Origin: Candidatus Poribacteria bacterium
GTDB taxonomy: Bacteria > Poribacteria > WGA-4E > UBA9662
DNA: 55,635 nucleotides
NCBI GenBank assembly: GCA_012963885.1
Contig: DTUY01000293.1
Location: 1-55,635, forward strand
Direction: 5' to 3'
The translations under genes and the position numbers were made by a program. The notes beneath the pieces were generated by a model. It was not told the DNA's origin. It worked only from the letters and a program-made list of their open reading frames with translations, and made no database searches. Of this stretch, positions 18,517-28,038 are shown one piece after another. How positions within the stretch are numbered: the first letter of the stretch is position 1; each line of letters opens with the position of its first letter.

Positions 18517-19449
18517 ATGAGACATTTCACACGTACACCGTACTATACCGGGCCAGATGATCCGGAGCAAGGTCAGGTGCGGGGAACCCTGAAACCTGGT
18601 GAAACGGTGGTGATCGAAACGGTAGGAGGCCATGACCACGACTATGAGGCGGCAGGCGATACTATACCGGGCAAGGTACTGGATGTAACCACCCATCGAC
18701 GGTATTCTCGTCCTGGTGGCCCGTTTTTGATCGAAGGAATCGAACCCGGAGATTGGGTCTCCATTGAGATCATCAACATGGAAGTTGGTCCTTACGGCTT
18801 TTACCGTAATGGTGGACCGCACTGGGGGAGCGTCCGACTTGCGGCAGCTGTGCGGGATGGGCTAATTCATTTCCCTCCCGATTTTATCGTGCCTATAAGA
18901 CCAATGATAGGAGTGGTTGAATTAGAATCGGTAGCTCCGCACCAGATCGATCACGGTGGCAATATGGACTTCAACTCAATTCAGCCTAATAGCACCGTTC
19001 ACATCAGGGCGCAGAAACCGGGTGGCTATCTTTCTTTGGGCGATGTCCATGCCCGAATGGGAGATGGTGAATTGACGGGCACTGGTGTTGAGATCGATTC
19101 GACGGTCACCCTCAAGGTTGATCGATCCCCAGGTTTTCCAACCAGCAGTCCAGTAGTGGAAAAAAGCCAGGTGGTGGAAAGTACGGCAGAACTTCTAACC
19201 AGCGGCAGAGGGGCTAACTGGGAAGAGGCACTGAAAATCGCCTGGAGTGAAATGGTTGGACTGATCGCAGACCATTACGATACCACTGTCGAATACGCCA
19301 ACCTGATTGTCGGCACGATTGGCGATGCTCGACCCGGATACGCCGCTGGGATGCTAAATAGCCGAGGATCTTCATCAGGAGGTTATGTGACCTGTCAAAT
19401 TGCGGTAACCAAAGAACTGCGTCGAACAGGTCAGCCTTTTAAACCTTGA
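18517..19449 (+). CDS. Acetamidase/formamidase family protein
   Basis: Hydrolyses a small amide to ammonia and a carboxylic acid. Family features are GPFLIEGIEPGDWVSIEI near 70-90, RPMIGVVELESVAPHQI, GGNMDFNSIQPNSTVHI, GDVHARMGDGELTGTGVEI and a C-terminal glycine/serine segment. 310 aa, typical length. GAGG precedes the ATG by about 10 nt. In this run it may deal with an N-acyl or amide group of the substrate; the actual amide is unknown. Confidence 0.87.
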   Translation: MRHFTRTPYYTGPDDPEQGQVRGTLKPGETVVIETVGGHDHDYEAAGDTIPGKVLDVTTHRRYSRPGGPFLIEGIEPGDWVSIEIINMEVGPYGFYRNGGPHWGSVRLAAAVRDGLIHFPPDFIVPIRPMIGVVELESVAPHQIDHGGNMDFNSIQPNSTVHIRAQKPGGYLSLGDVHARMGDGELTGTGVEIDSTVTLKVDRSPGFPTSSPVVEKSQVVESTAELLTSGRGANWEEALKIAWSEMVGLIADHYDTTVEYANLIVGTIGDARPGYAAGMLNSRGSSSGGYVTCQIAVTKELRRTGQPFKP

Positions 19450-19488
19450 AGCCTTTCGTTTATTGGACACGATCAAGAGGATTTAAAA

Positions 19489-20625
19489 ATGTTAACAGTA
19501 GAGCAAGCACGCTTATGCGTTACCGGTTTTGATCATAACCGACCAGCCAATTTTCCCGGCCTGGGTGACTTTATTGGTTGGGCGAGGGGAATTGAACGTG
19601 CTCCTAACGGAGATTTGCTGCTGGTTCACTCCGCTGGCTACTGGCACGTCTCCTTTGCTACGCCCAGATTATTTCATCAAGAAACGCGAAAAAAGTGGGA
19701 AGCAGAAGGTTGGCCGCTCGATCATGATGCTCCTACCGGGGGACGGTCGATGATGACCCGATCCAAGGATGAAGGGAAAACGTGGAGTCAACCGAAACCC
19801 ATCACCGATTTACCCTTAGACGATTCTCCGGTAACTCTATTTGTTTGTCCAGACAAAACGATTCTCTGCTTTATTAATGTACAAGCCTCCTGGTATGGCT
19901 TCAGCCAGGCACCTGATATGTTCAAAAACGACCTGGCAGGATTAAACACCCGGCAGTGCGTGATTCGCTCGCTTGATGGTGGAGAAAACTGGAGCCAACC
20001 TCTTTGGTTTGATAGCCCCGGTGCTTTTTACCAACGGAGTCATGCCCAAGCGATTCAACTACCCGATGGCGGTATTCTTTGGCCGACTTACTGCGCCGAT
20101 CAGGAAAAAAAACAACTGTTTGGAGCCGTGCATCGGTCCGATGATTCGGGTCTAACCTGGCGAACGATCTCGACCATTCATAGGCGGGGTCAAGATGTTG
20201 ACGAGCCGGCGATTGCACGTTTTGAGGATGGGTTACTGGTGATGGTTTCGCGCCCAGATGGAGGTATTTTCCTGTCGGATGACGATGGGATTAGCTGGAA
20301 CGAATCGGGACGAATTGTCGAAAGCGGTGTCCTAAAAGCGCCACGTTTAATTGTGCTTCCGGACCAGACCTTGGCATGCATCGCCACTTACCAGGGCAGC
20401 CTCCACCTTTTCTTGAGCCGTGGGGGGGCTGAACGGGCACTAAACTGGACTCCGATTTCTTTAGATTCATCTTGCTACGGTTATCCTGGTGGGCGGTTAA
20501 TGGAGGATGGAAGCCTGCTGATTCCTTATTGTGAGAGCGGGAGAGCACCGAATCGGGTTTATCTGATCCGTCTTCGCATTAACATTAACGCTGACGGAGA
20601 TAGTGCCGAATTCTTGGCGATATAA
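19489..20625 (+). CDS. BNR-repeat sialidase-like exo-glycosidase
   Basis: Four Asp-box repeats (S-x-D-x-G-x-T/S/N-W) mark a six-bladed sialidase propeller: SKDEGKTW, SLDGGENW, SDDSGLTW and SDDDGISW. Between them are short beta-strand units and PDGGILWPTYCAD, DEPAIARFEDGLLVMVSRPD. 378 aa, no signal peptide. The family includes sialidases, but many members in this kind of bacterium act on other sugars or have no shown activity. AGAGGA precedes the start. Confidence 0.85.
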   Translation: MLTVEQARLCVTGFDHNRPANFPGLGDFIGWARGIERAPNGDLLLVHSAGYWHVSFATPRLFHQETRKKWEAEGWPLDHDAPTGGRSMMTRSKDEGKTWSQPKPITDLPLDDSPVTLFVCPDKTILCFINVQASWYGFSQAPDMFKNDLAGLNTRQCVIRSLDGGENWSQPLWFDSPGAFYQRSHAQAIQLPDGGILWPTYCADQEKKQLFGAVHRSDDSGLTWRTISTIHRRGQDVDEPAIARFEDGLLVMVSRPDGGIFLSDDDGISWNESGRIVESGVLKAPRLIVLPDQTLACIATYQGSLHLFLSRGGAERALNWTPISLDSSCYGYPGGRLMEDGSLLIPYCESGRAPNRVYLIRLRININADGDSAEFLAI

Positions 20626-20684
20626 TCGGGCAGACAAATTATCTCACATCTACATGACACAACGCTAAATGGGATTTTCTAACT

Positions 20685-21935
20685 ATGAAAATAGGAGACA
20701 AACATCGACACCTCTCAGCTCTATTGGAGGCGCATCGATCTTTCCGTCAGAACTGCCTGAACCTGATCGCCTCTGAAAACGTTCCCTCTCCACTTGTGGA
20801 AAGCTACCTGGTTGAGGAACTGGATCAGCGCTATGGCAACTACCTTGGTATCGATCTGAGTGAACGATTTTACCAAGGCAATAAATTTATCGCCGAAATT
20901 GAATCCTATGCCCACCAACTGGCAAAGGATTTGTTTGGAGCCAACTTCGTCGATTTACGTCCATTGTCAGGAAATATCGCCGGCATAGCCACGACTCTCG
21001 CCTTATGCCGTCCAGGCGATACTGTCTTGGAAGTTGACAATGGTCACCGATACGCGAATAAGCTAGCCTCCTCTGGCTTGAAAGTGGATTTGAAGTCGGT
21101 TTCGATTCCATGGGATTCCGTAAGGTCCAATATCGATCTGCAAGCGACGATCGAATTGATTAAAGAACATCGACCCCGCATGGTTAATATCGGCTCGGGT
21201 ATCTTCCTCTTTCAACAACCGGTTTTTTCTCTGAAACAGGCCATGCGGGAAGTCAATCCAGATTCGTACTTGGTTTATGATGCCGCACATGTGATTGGCT
21301 TGATCGCCGGTGGCCAGTTTCAATCCCCGCTGGAGGAAGGCGCGGACGTGATCATTTCTTCGACTCACAAGACGCTGGCTGGTCCTCAAGGTGGTATGGT
21401 TCTGACCAATGACAAATCTATCGCTGAACGAATTGGCCCCGCCATAGCACCGTTACTGGTTAGTAATCATCACTTGGGCCGGTTGCCGGCCTTAGCAGCC
21501 ACGTTTATGGAATGGGCCGAGTATGGATCTGAGCATGCCGCGGCCATCGTGGCTAATGCTAAGTCGTTAGGACAAGCACTTGAAAATCGGGGCGTTCCGC
21601 TGGTTGGCTCGACACTTGGCTTCACTGAATCCCACACCTTGATACTGGTGGTCAGTCAATTTGGCCAAGCTAAAACATTAGCTGATCAACTGGAAGAATG
21701 TAATATCATCACTGGTGCTGTTCGATTGTCCGAGGAATTGGGAACGCACGGTCTACGGATTGGCGTCCAAGAGATAACCCGACAAGGTATGGTCGAGACG
21801 GACGCTTCTGCCATTGCCGATTGCATCGTTGATGCACTGAGGGGAAATCTTGATACCATCAAGCAACGGGTAATCGATTTAGTCAAGCGATTTGACCAAA
21901 TTCGATTCACACTGAACGCAGTCAATGAATGCTAA
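20685..21935 (+). CDS. Serine hydroxymethyltransferase-like PLP enzyme
   Basis: Fold type I PLP enzyme related to GlyA. CLNLIASENVPSP near residue 25 is the SHMT N-terminal block. LRPLSGNIAG is the cofactor phosphate region. D199 and H202 (VYDAAHVIG) contact PLP, and K229 in SSTHKTLAGPQGG is the Schiff-base lysine. It lacks some standard SHMT segments and sits among catabolic genes, so it may be an aldolase or transferase on another substrate rather than the housekeeping enzyme. Its last codons nearly abut the next gene. Confidence 0.85.
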   Translation: MKIGDKHRHLSALLEAHRSFRQNCLNLIASENVPSPLVESYLVEELDQRYGNYLGIDLSERFYQGNKFIAEIESYAHQLAKDLFGANFVDLRPLSGNIAGIATTLALCRPGDTVLEVDNGHRYANKLASSGLKVDLKSVSIPWDSVRSNIDLQATIELIKEHRPRMVNIGSGIFLFQQPVFSLKQAMREVNPDSYLVYDAAHVIGLIAGGQFQSPLEEGADVIISSTHKTLAGPQGGMVLTNDKSIAERIGPAIAPLLVSNHHLGRLPALAATFMEWAEYGSEHAAAIVANAKSLGQALENRGVPLVGSTLGFTESHTLILVVSQFGQAKTLADQLEECNIITGAVRLSEELGTHGLRIGVQEITRQGMVETDASAIADCIVDALRGNLDTIKQRVIDLVKRFDQIRFTLNAVNEC

Positions 21936-21945
21936 GGAGTCTTGT

Positions 21946-23337
21946 ATGCAACACCGTTGCCTGTTTCTAAACTTAGATCATATTACTCGGATGGATCGAC
22001 TCTATCGTCGGATACATCAGCCACAACGTCACCCAAAAAATCCCATCCTCAAAGGTGAGAATCCTTGGGAAACGGTGGCATCCCTATACGGTACCGTTAT
22101 CTACGATCCAGAGGAAAACCTGTTCAAAATGTGGTACCTGACAGGTCCTTACGTCGATGGAATGATCCAGGTTCGGCAACGACAGGCGCTGGGAAATATC
22201 ACACTGCTAGCCTATGCCACTTCCACCGATGGGGTGCATTGGGACAAGCCGATTCTGGATCAACTCGATGTTGAGGATTCCAAGCAAAACAATCTAATCG
22301 ATATCGGCCGCACAAATTGTGAAGGCATGGCGGTTCTGTACGATCCGCAAGATCCAAATCCTGATCAGCGTTATAAAGGATTTTATTGGGAGCATGGCGG
22401 CATCGACGAATTCATTCAACTGGATGGACGAACCTTGTGGGGAGAGGGTGAAGGCGATGGCATGTGGATCTCCTTTTCACCAGATGGAGTTCGCTGGACC
22501 AATTACGAACACAATCCGGTCATCGAGCTAGGCAGTGACACCACCCAGTCGCTGGTTTGGGATCCGCAGATTCAGAAATATGTTGTCTTTGGTCGATTCG
22601 GAGCTGGAGGACGAAAAGTTGCGAGGGCCGAAAGTGACGACTGTGTTCACTTCAGTCAGCCAAAATTGGTGTTTGAGTGTGACGAAATTGATGAAGCCGG
22701 AACACAGTTTTATGGCATGCCGATTAATCTCTACGAAGGCCTGTATCTGGGCATGGCTTGGATCTATCGAGAAGGAGTTGACGGCACAATCGATACTTCG
22801 CTGACCACCAGTCGAGATGGTATCCACTGGCAACGTGTTCTGGATCGACAGACGTTCCTCTCCCTAGGGAAGCCCGGTAGTTGGGAAGATGGGATGGTTC
22901 GGATTAGCCAAAATTTCATTGCCGTTGGCGACCAAATTCTTCTCTATTATGGTGGGGTCAATAGTCCGCATACCGGCCAAAAGTTCAAGCAAGTTGAGCG
23001 AGTTCACAAACCGATGTTAGGGCTGGCAACACTCCGGCGTGACGGTTTTGTCTCCCTGGATGCAGACAAGGAAGAGGGATATCTGTTAACCAAACCACTG
23101 ACGATCGACAGTCAACAACTTCATATCAACGTAGATGCAAGTCGCGGTTATCTAATCATCATGGTGACTGATGATCAGGGGCACCGGATAGACGGCTATA
23201 CCTCTCCCCAGGTGACAGGTGATCATTTAGATCTGAATGTCACCTTCGATCGTTCGATAGAAGAACTAATAGGAAAAGAAGTCAGACTTGGGTTTCGGTT
23301 GAAACAATCTAGTTTATATTCTTACTGGTTTATTTAG
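21946..23337 (+). CDS. GH32/GH43-like five-bladed beta-propeller protein
   Basis: Repeated units of the type AYATSTDGVHWDKP, WISFSPDGVRWTNYE, ARAESDDCVHFSQP and TSLTTSRDGIHWQRV mark a glycosidase propeller of the GH32/43/68 superfamily type. The acidic catalytic residues cannot be assigned by eye. The C-terminal ~80 residues form a beta-sandwich-like module (SQQLHINVDASRGYLIIMV). AAGGAG lies 8 nt before the ATG at 21946, so I prefer it to an upstream ATG at 21925 that overlaps the previous gene. 463 aa, no signal peptide. Confidence 0.78.
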   Translation: MQHRCLFLNLDHITRMDRLYRRIHQPQRHPKNPILKGENPWETVASLYGTVIYDPEENLFKMWYLTGPYVDGMIQVRQRQALGNITLLAYATSTDGVHWDKPILDQLDVEDSKQNNLIDIGRTNCEGMAVLYDPQDPNPDQRYKGFYWEHGGIDEFIQLDGRTLWGEGEGDGMWISFSPDGVRWTNYEHNPVIELGSDTTQSLVWDPQIQKYVVFGRFGAGGRKVARAESDDCVHFSQPKLVFECDEIDEAGTQFYGMPINLYEGLYLGMAWIYREGVDGTIDTSLTTSRDGIHWQRVLDRQTFLSLGKPGSWEDGMVRISQNFIAVGDQILLYYGGVNSPHTGQKFKQVERVHKPMLGLATLRRDGFVSLDADKEEGYLLTKPLTIDSQQLHINVDASRGYLIIMVTDDQGHRIDGYTSPQVTGDHLDLNVTFDRSIEELIGKEVRLGFRLKQSSLYSYWFI

Positions 23338-23551
23338 CAGAGAGACTATCGCTGAATGAATAAGAGATAAGAGTAGCCCTCTTCGCTACTGGCAAATTAA
23401 AATGTGCCCTATTCACAAAGGCTTAGCCAACACACCATCTCCGCTGTTAATGCGCGTCGATTTTTTCAGTTGATTGGAAGGAGGTCGCGTTGCTAACAAG
23501 ATTGGCAGTCGATTAGGAAAAAATCAGTATGGAACAAATAGGGAATTGACC

Positions 23552-25105
23552 ATGACCAGGAATACAGCATCGGAGTTTATTGATGCAGTCGAAGAACATG
23601 TCAATCGGGTAGCTGGGAGTTGTTCACATGAGAAGGGGCCACTACTAGCTGATGGGCTGGATTTAGAAACGGGAGCACCGCTAGTTTGGAAAGGGCATCT
23701 GCTCTCAAACCTAGCCTGTCAGCAGAATGTCTTACGGACACTGGAGGCACTGGGAACATTGACCGGGGAGAATCGATATCACCAACAGGCGAATCGATGG
23801 ATTGGATATGCGTTGGAGAAGTTGAGCGATTCAGCGTCAGATCTGTTTTACTGGGGAGGACACACCAGTTACGATTTATTAACAGATAAGCCTGTGTTGG
23901 GCAATCACGAAATGAAGTGTGTCTACCCACATTATGCCTATCTCTACCGAATGGATGCGGACAGCACCAGCCAATTCATAAAAGCTTTCTGGCACACACA
24001 TATTTGGGACTGGTCCTCCCTGCTTTTTAACCGCCATGGGAACTATGAATCGTGGGAAGAAAAGTGGCAAACTAAATTTACAGGCGGTCCTCTACCAATC
24101 GTAGAGAATTCGGCACTCTCCTTCGTCAATACAGGAAGTGATCTGATTTTAAGTGGGGTAATGCTGCACGCGCTTGCCGGGGATGAGACGCCGCTGCGTT
24201 GGGCCCAGCACTTGCTATCACGATACGACGATATCCGGCATCCTGAGACTGGGCTGGCCGGATATCAGTTTAATCATCGTCAACCCTGTCGGGTACGTGC
24301 CTCATTCAAGCCGCCCTTTGACCAGCGCGAAGATCTCAATGAAGCAACGGTTGTGACTAATGGTGTAATCCGAGTCCGCTATGGCCGTGCTGCCGTAACG
24401 TGGCTGAATGCAGCCGAAGCCTTGGCCGAAAAAAAGGCCAAACCGTTCCGTGACCTGGTGACTGCTGACCTGAAGGCACTGGTAGAGCATTGTTATAATT
24501 GGGACGATTATTGTTTTTATCCGGCCATCAATGATGGCACTCGGCTTTACCCAGAAAATACCAACGAAGGGGTTGGATATTGTTCTCCTGCCAAATTGAG
24601 GAAGGTGCCGGCGGAAGGGCTGATGTTTTTGTCCTACGCGCGCGCTTTTAAAGTTACTGGTATGGAGCTTTTTCGACAGATGGCTTTTCACCTGGCAGAA
24701 GGTATGGGATGGGGGAATTTGCAATCTGCGGTAGATTTTGAATCCCACACCTCGCCTCAAAGCACTGAGGCCTGGGCGAACGCCGGGCAAAATGATGCCT
24801 GCGCGCTATTTGGGTTGCTGGAGCTTTACACGGCTATTGGGGAGAAAGTGTTGTTGCAGTCGGCCACATCGCTGGGTCGACACCTGCAACGTCGGTATCA
24901 GGTCAATGGTTTGATGGTTTCTGGCGAGAGAAGTGGCCAAACCAATATCGATTCGGCGCTGCCATTGGCATTGTTGCACCTGGAAGCTGCAAGCCAGGGA
25001 GATCGTACAGAACTACCCGCGTTTTACCCCAACAACACCTACTTCGACCCCAAAGTTGTGATTTATCATCAGGCAAATAAAAAAAAGAGCAAGGGGAGGC
25101 AATGA
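23552..25105 (+). CDS. Unrecognised helical-barrel protein, possible polysaccharide lyase or glycosidase
   Basis: About 517 aa of alternating helices with aromatic-rich loops: NVLRTLEALGTLTGENRYHQ, LFYWGGHTSYDLL, AFWHTHIWDWSSLLFNRHGN, LMFLSYARAFKVTG. This is typical of (alpha/alpha)6-barrel carbohydrate enzymes, and some pectate-lyase-like proteins look similar. It has a lysine-rich C terminus (ANKKKSKGRQ). The frame is open from a TTG at 23474, but that start would include its own GGAGG; the ATG at 23552 (MTRNTASEF) is more likely. It ends 3 nt before the ceramidase-like gene, so the two are probably coupled. Confidence 0.75.
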   Translation: MTRNTASEFIDAVEEHVNRVAGSCSHEKGPLLADGLDLETGAPLVWKGHLLSNLACQQNVLRTLEALGTLTGENRYHQQANRWIGYALEKLSDSASDLFYWGGHTSYDLLTDKPVLGNHEMKCVYPHYAYLYRMDADSTSQFIKAFWHTHIWDWSSLLFNRHGNYESWEEKWQTKFTGGPLPIVENSALSFVNTGSDLILSGVMLHALAGDETPLRWAQHLLSRYDDIRHPETGLAGYQFNHRQPCRVRASFKPPFDQREDLNEATVVTNGVIRVRYGRAAVTWLNAAEALAEKKAKPFRDLVTADLKALVEHCYNWDDYCFYPAINDGTRLYPENTNEGVGYCSPAKLRKVPAEGLMFLSYARAFKVTGMELFRQMAFHLAEGMGWGNLQSAVDFESHTSPQSTEAWANAGQNDACALFGLLELYTAIGEKVLLQSATSLGRHLQRRYQVNGLMVSGERSGQTNIDSALPLALLHLEAASQGDRTELPAFYPNNTYFDPKVVIYHQANKKKSKGRQ

Positions 25106-25108
25106 GCA

Positions 25109-26464
25109 ATGGCTAAACTGAAATTCGGCGTGGCAGTGCGCGATATTACGCCTGATTACCCAGTTTGGGCGCATGGTTACGCAAGCCGGACCTATCCTTC
25201 AAGTGGTATGCGAGAAACTCTGTCGCTGGGATGCCTAGCAGCGAGCAACGGAGAAAACCAGGTACTGATTTTTGCTCTGGACATGATCGGGGTACGATCC
25301 GATGTCTGTGAAGAGCTTTATGCCTTACTGAAACAGGAGACGGGCGTGGGTTATCCAAATATCCTGATATCAGGATCTCATACCCACTTCGCACCTGCTT
25401 TGCACGGAACGACTTCCAGTAAACCGGAAGTTGCGTTTATCGACCCAGATCCGGATTATGTGAGTGAGTTTAAGCAAAAGATGATCGAAGCGGCAAAGGA
25501 AGCACTAGGCAACCTGCGGCCCATGCGCATCGAAACGGCGCGGGTACAAGTACCTCAGGTCTTGTTTAACCGAAGAACTGTCAGAAAATCCGACGGCATG
25601 GTCGAAATGAACCTGCTGTACCCCGATGATCCGACACCGTATACGTTCAGCACGGTGGACGATGAACTGACCGTTCACCGTTTAGTCGATGAGGGCGGAC
25701 ACCAGGCAGTGCTACTGAATTTCGGTTGCCATCCAGTTGCAGGATGTTCACCGGATGAGGACTACTATCGATTTTCAGCCGATTATCCCTACTATGCACG
25801 ACAGACAATTTCGCAGGCCTGGCAGTGCCCGGTGTTGTTCACCTTAGGTGCCGCGGGTGATGCGGTCCCTATCAACCGCAGAAGTGACTGCCGCGAGCGG
25901 ATCGGAGACGTCTTGGGCCAGACGGCAATCCTAGCCGAACGACTGTTTCAGAACGACGTATCCGCCTCACTGTCAGCTGATTCGATTGTGGTGGAGGTGG
26001 AGACAATTATCAAAACGGATCCTGCAATGGCAGAGGCAGAATACGAAGTAGCCAGACAGGAAGTCCTGACAAAAGAAGAAAAAAAAGGAGAAGCCTACCG
26101 CCAGTTGCTGAACAAATTCCGAGATAAAATGATGGTTTGCAGCCGGGCGAGGCAATACCCTGAAAACAGGGAGGAAATCAATGTCCAGTTTATGCAGATC
26201 GGCGATACCGTGTTCGTAGGGTTGCCGTTTGAAGTGCTGGCGGAAATTGGACTCAAGATGAAACAGAAATTCCCAAATAGCCTACTTGTTTCGTGTTGTG
26301 GTGGATACCAAGGATATTTGCCACTGGCCTATGAATATGACCGGGTCGGCTATGAGGCGACATCGTCTTCGACTCACTTTGTGGCTGGCACCGCAGACCG
26401 GATTTTAAAGTTAATCCTGCAACGGTTGGAAAAAGGGGTGTCATTTAAGGACAAATCACACTAG
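25109..26464 (+). CDS. Neutral/alkaline ceramidase-family hydrolase
   Basis: N-terminal domain of the neutral/alkaline nonlysosomal ceramidase family. Signatures are GVAVRDITPDYPVWAHGYAS, a zinc-binding SGSHTHFAPAL (about 88-98), NFGCHPVAG and LGAAGDAVP. 451 aa, shorter than full ceramidases (about 650-700 aa), so the C-terminal beta-sandwich is missing. Short forms are common in this type of bacterium and their substrate (ceramide, another N-acyl compound or an ester) is not established. No signal peptide is seen. It starts 3 nt after the preceding stop. Confidence 0.85.
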   Translation: MAKLKFGVAVRDITPDYPVWAHGYASRTYPSSGMRETLSLGCLAASNGENQVLIFALDMIGVRSDVCEELYALLKQETGVGYPNILISGSHTHFAPALHGTTSSKPEVAFIDPDPDYVSEFKQKMIEAAKEALGNLRPMRIETARVQVPQVLFNRRTVRKSDGMVEMNLLYPDDPTPYTFSTVDDELTVHRLVDEGGHQAVLLNFGCHPVAGCSPDEDYYRFSADYPYYARQTISQAWQCPVLFTLGAAGDAVPINRRSDCRERIGDVLGQTAILAERLFQNDVSASLSADSIVVEVETIIKTDPAMAEAEYEVARQEVLTKEEKKGEAYRQLLNKFRDKMMVCSRARQYPENREEINVQFMQIGDTVFVGLPFEVLAEIGLKMKQKFPNSLLVSCCGGYQGYLPLAYEYDRVGYEATSSSTHFVAGTADRILKLILQRLEKGVSFKDKSH

Positions 26465-26475
26465 GAATATCAGCC

Positions 26476-27456
26476 ATGCATTTAAAAGACCTCGATGTTT
26501 CAAGATTGCCTCGAAATACCAAAGAGACTGTATGGCTGGAAGTGGCCCAACGGGCGGATGGTGGTCACTGGCAGTTACCGTTTCTCTATGTAACAGGATC
26601 GACTGTTGGTCCAATACTACTGGTCCTGGCAGCTGTACACGGCGACGAATATGAAGGGGTTGAGGCGATCCCCCGGATTTTTCGTAGACTCACACCCGAC
26701 GACTTATGTGGGACGTTGCTAATGGTACCGATATGTAACGTCCCAGCTTATGGAACAGCTACTCGCAACAGCACCATCGATGGTAAAAATTTGGCCCGGG
26801 TCTTCCCAGGTGACGCACACGGCACAATCACTGAGCAAATTGCCTGCTTTCTGACAGAAAAGTTGCTGAAATCAGCTGATTTCCTCATCGACTTGCATAG
26901 CGGTGGCATAGCCGCTCGCATTCCGACACTCATCGGCTACATTCGCAGCGACGACGAGCGAGGCAAGCGTACGCTGGCGGGAGCGGAGGCATTCGGCACC
27001 GCTGTCATGTGGGGACATCCGCTACCAGTACCCCCCGGGCGGAGCCTTACCGTCGCCACCGACTTGGGCATACCCGCACTCTACACTGAAGCTCCCGGTG
27101 GTGGATTTTCGCGTACAGAAGATGTGAGATGCTTCACCACAGGTGTCCTCAACGTGATGAAGCATCTCAATATGCTCGAAGGCAAACCGCAGTTACAGCC
27201 TGTGACACACCACCTGCTTGGGGATGGCAATTTGGATAACGTGATTACGACCCCTGTCGCTGGCTACTTCCGGGCAGAGGTGGATTTGTTGGAGTATGTC
27301 AACGTCGGTCAACAACTCGGTACCATTTGTAACGCCTTTGGTGATGTTTTGGCGGAAATCACCACCGAACAGGCAGGCGTTATCATTATGCTACGCCGTA
27401 TTCATCGTGTCCATCCAGGTAACGGTTTGATACATGTAACCCAGAGGTTAGAATAG
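26476..27456 (+). CDS. AstE/aspartoacylase-family zinc deacylase
   Basis: M14-like zinc hydrolase of the succinylglutamate desuccinylase/aspartoacylase family. Zinc ligands are H55 and E58 (AAVHGDEYEG) and H141 (LIDLHSGG). NLARVFPGDAHGT corresponds to the substrate-binding NRVFPG loop. 326 aa. A C-terminal beta-barrel (PVAGYFRAEVDLLEYVNVGQ) is typical of the branch that deacylates small N-acyl compounds. It is the last gene of the nine-gene run, 11 nt after the ceramidase-like gene, which suggests a role in removing an acyl group. Confidence 0.88.
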   Translation: MHLKDLDVSRLPRNTKETVWLEVAQRADGGHWQLPFLYVTGSTVGPILLVLAAVHGDEYEGVEAIPRIFRRLTPDDLCGTLLMVPICNVPAYGTATRNSTIDGKNLARVFPGDAHGTITEQIACFLTEKLLKSADFLIDLHSGGIAARIPTLIGYIRSDDERGKRTLAGAEAFGTAVMWGHPLPVPPGRSLTVATDLGIPALYTEAPGGGFSRTEDVRCFTTGVLNVMKHLNMLEGKPQLQPVTHHLLGDGNLDNVITTPVAGYFRAEVDLLEYVNVGQQLGTICNAFGDVLAEITTEQAGVIIMLRRIHRVHPGNGLIHVTQRLE

Positions 27457-28038
27457 ACCACCATGCAAGTTTTAGCGTCCAGGGTTCACTGTCACCAACC
27501 AACCCATCATTCGGCATTGATCATCCCGACCAGCAAAAAATTTATAAATAATAAAATGTAACACGGAAAAGGAGGAGGATAATCCAGTTCCAGCAGATAA
27601 TCCCTATCATCAAGAATCAAACCTGAAACTGCTTGAAAGTGGCATTTCAACTTAGGATATAGAACAGAGAAGCTATCCATCTTGTGCTGCGAATCTGATT
27701 CGATGTGGTACTAACCCCACGTTGAGAATACCTCTCGCTGGCAAACAGTCCCCGACGTATGCACGAGTAACTGTCCCGAATATCGCCCCGTTACAATATC
27801 TACTGCTATACCAAACCAATATTTTTAAAAATACGGCCCCGGGCAAACCGTTTTATTTTCCCACGCCTTATTGAAACTCCAAATTAGTGACCATCTCAAA
27901 ATTTTATACAGGAGCTTGAGGATGGTGGGGAGATTTCCCCACCAAAAACCGTCATTAGCGAAGACGAGATAGAGCATGCGGTAAGCTAACCAACTTCGAC
28001 AGTTGGCGAAGTACCGAACCTCACTTACAACTGGTTAA
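27457..28038. other. 580-nt gene-free stretch with strong hairpins
   Basis: No convincing open frame. A 9-bp perfect hairpin (27923-27944) and two overlapping inverted repeats follow: CCAACT/AGTTGG at 27990-28006 and ACTTCG/CGAAGT at 27993-28012. These share bases and so are mutually exclusive folds. It leads straight into the primase relic and may be debris of the same element. Confidence 0.5.
27923..27944. repeat. Perfect 9-bp GC-rich hairpin
   Basis: TGGTGGGGA (27923-27931), loop GATT, TCCCCACCA (27936-27944). It is followed by AAAAA on the plus strand, so neither strand gives a normal T-tailed terminator. Function unknown. Confidence 0.5.

Noticed and set aside
18514..18822. Open frame antisense to the acetamidase/formamidase gene
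   Set aside because: Lies wholly inside a well-supported gene and has no recognisable motif.
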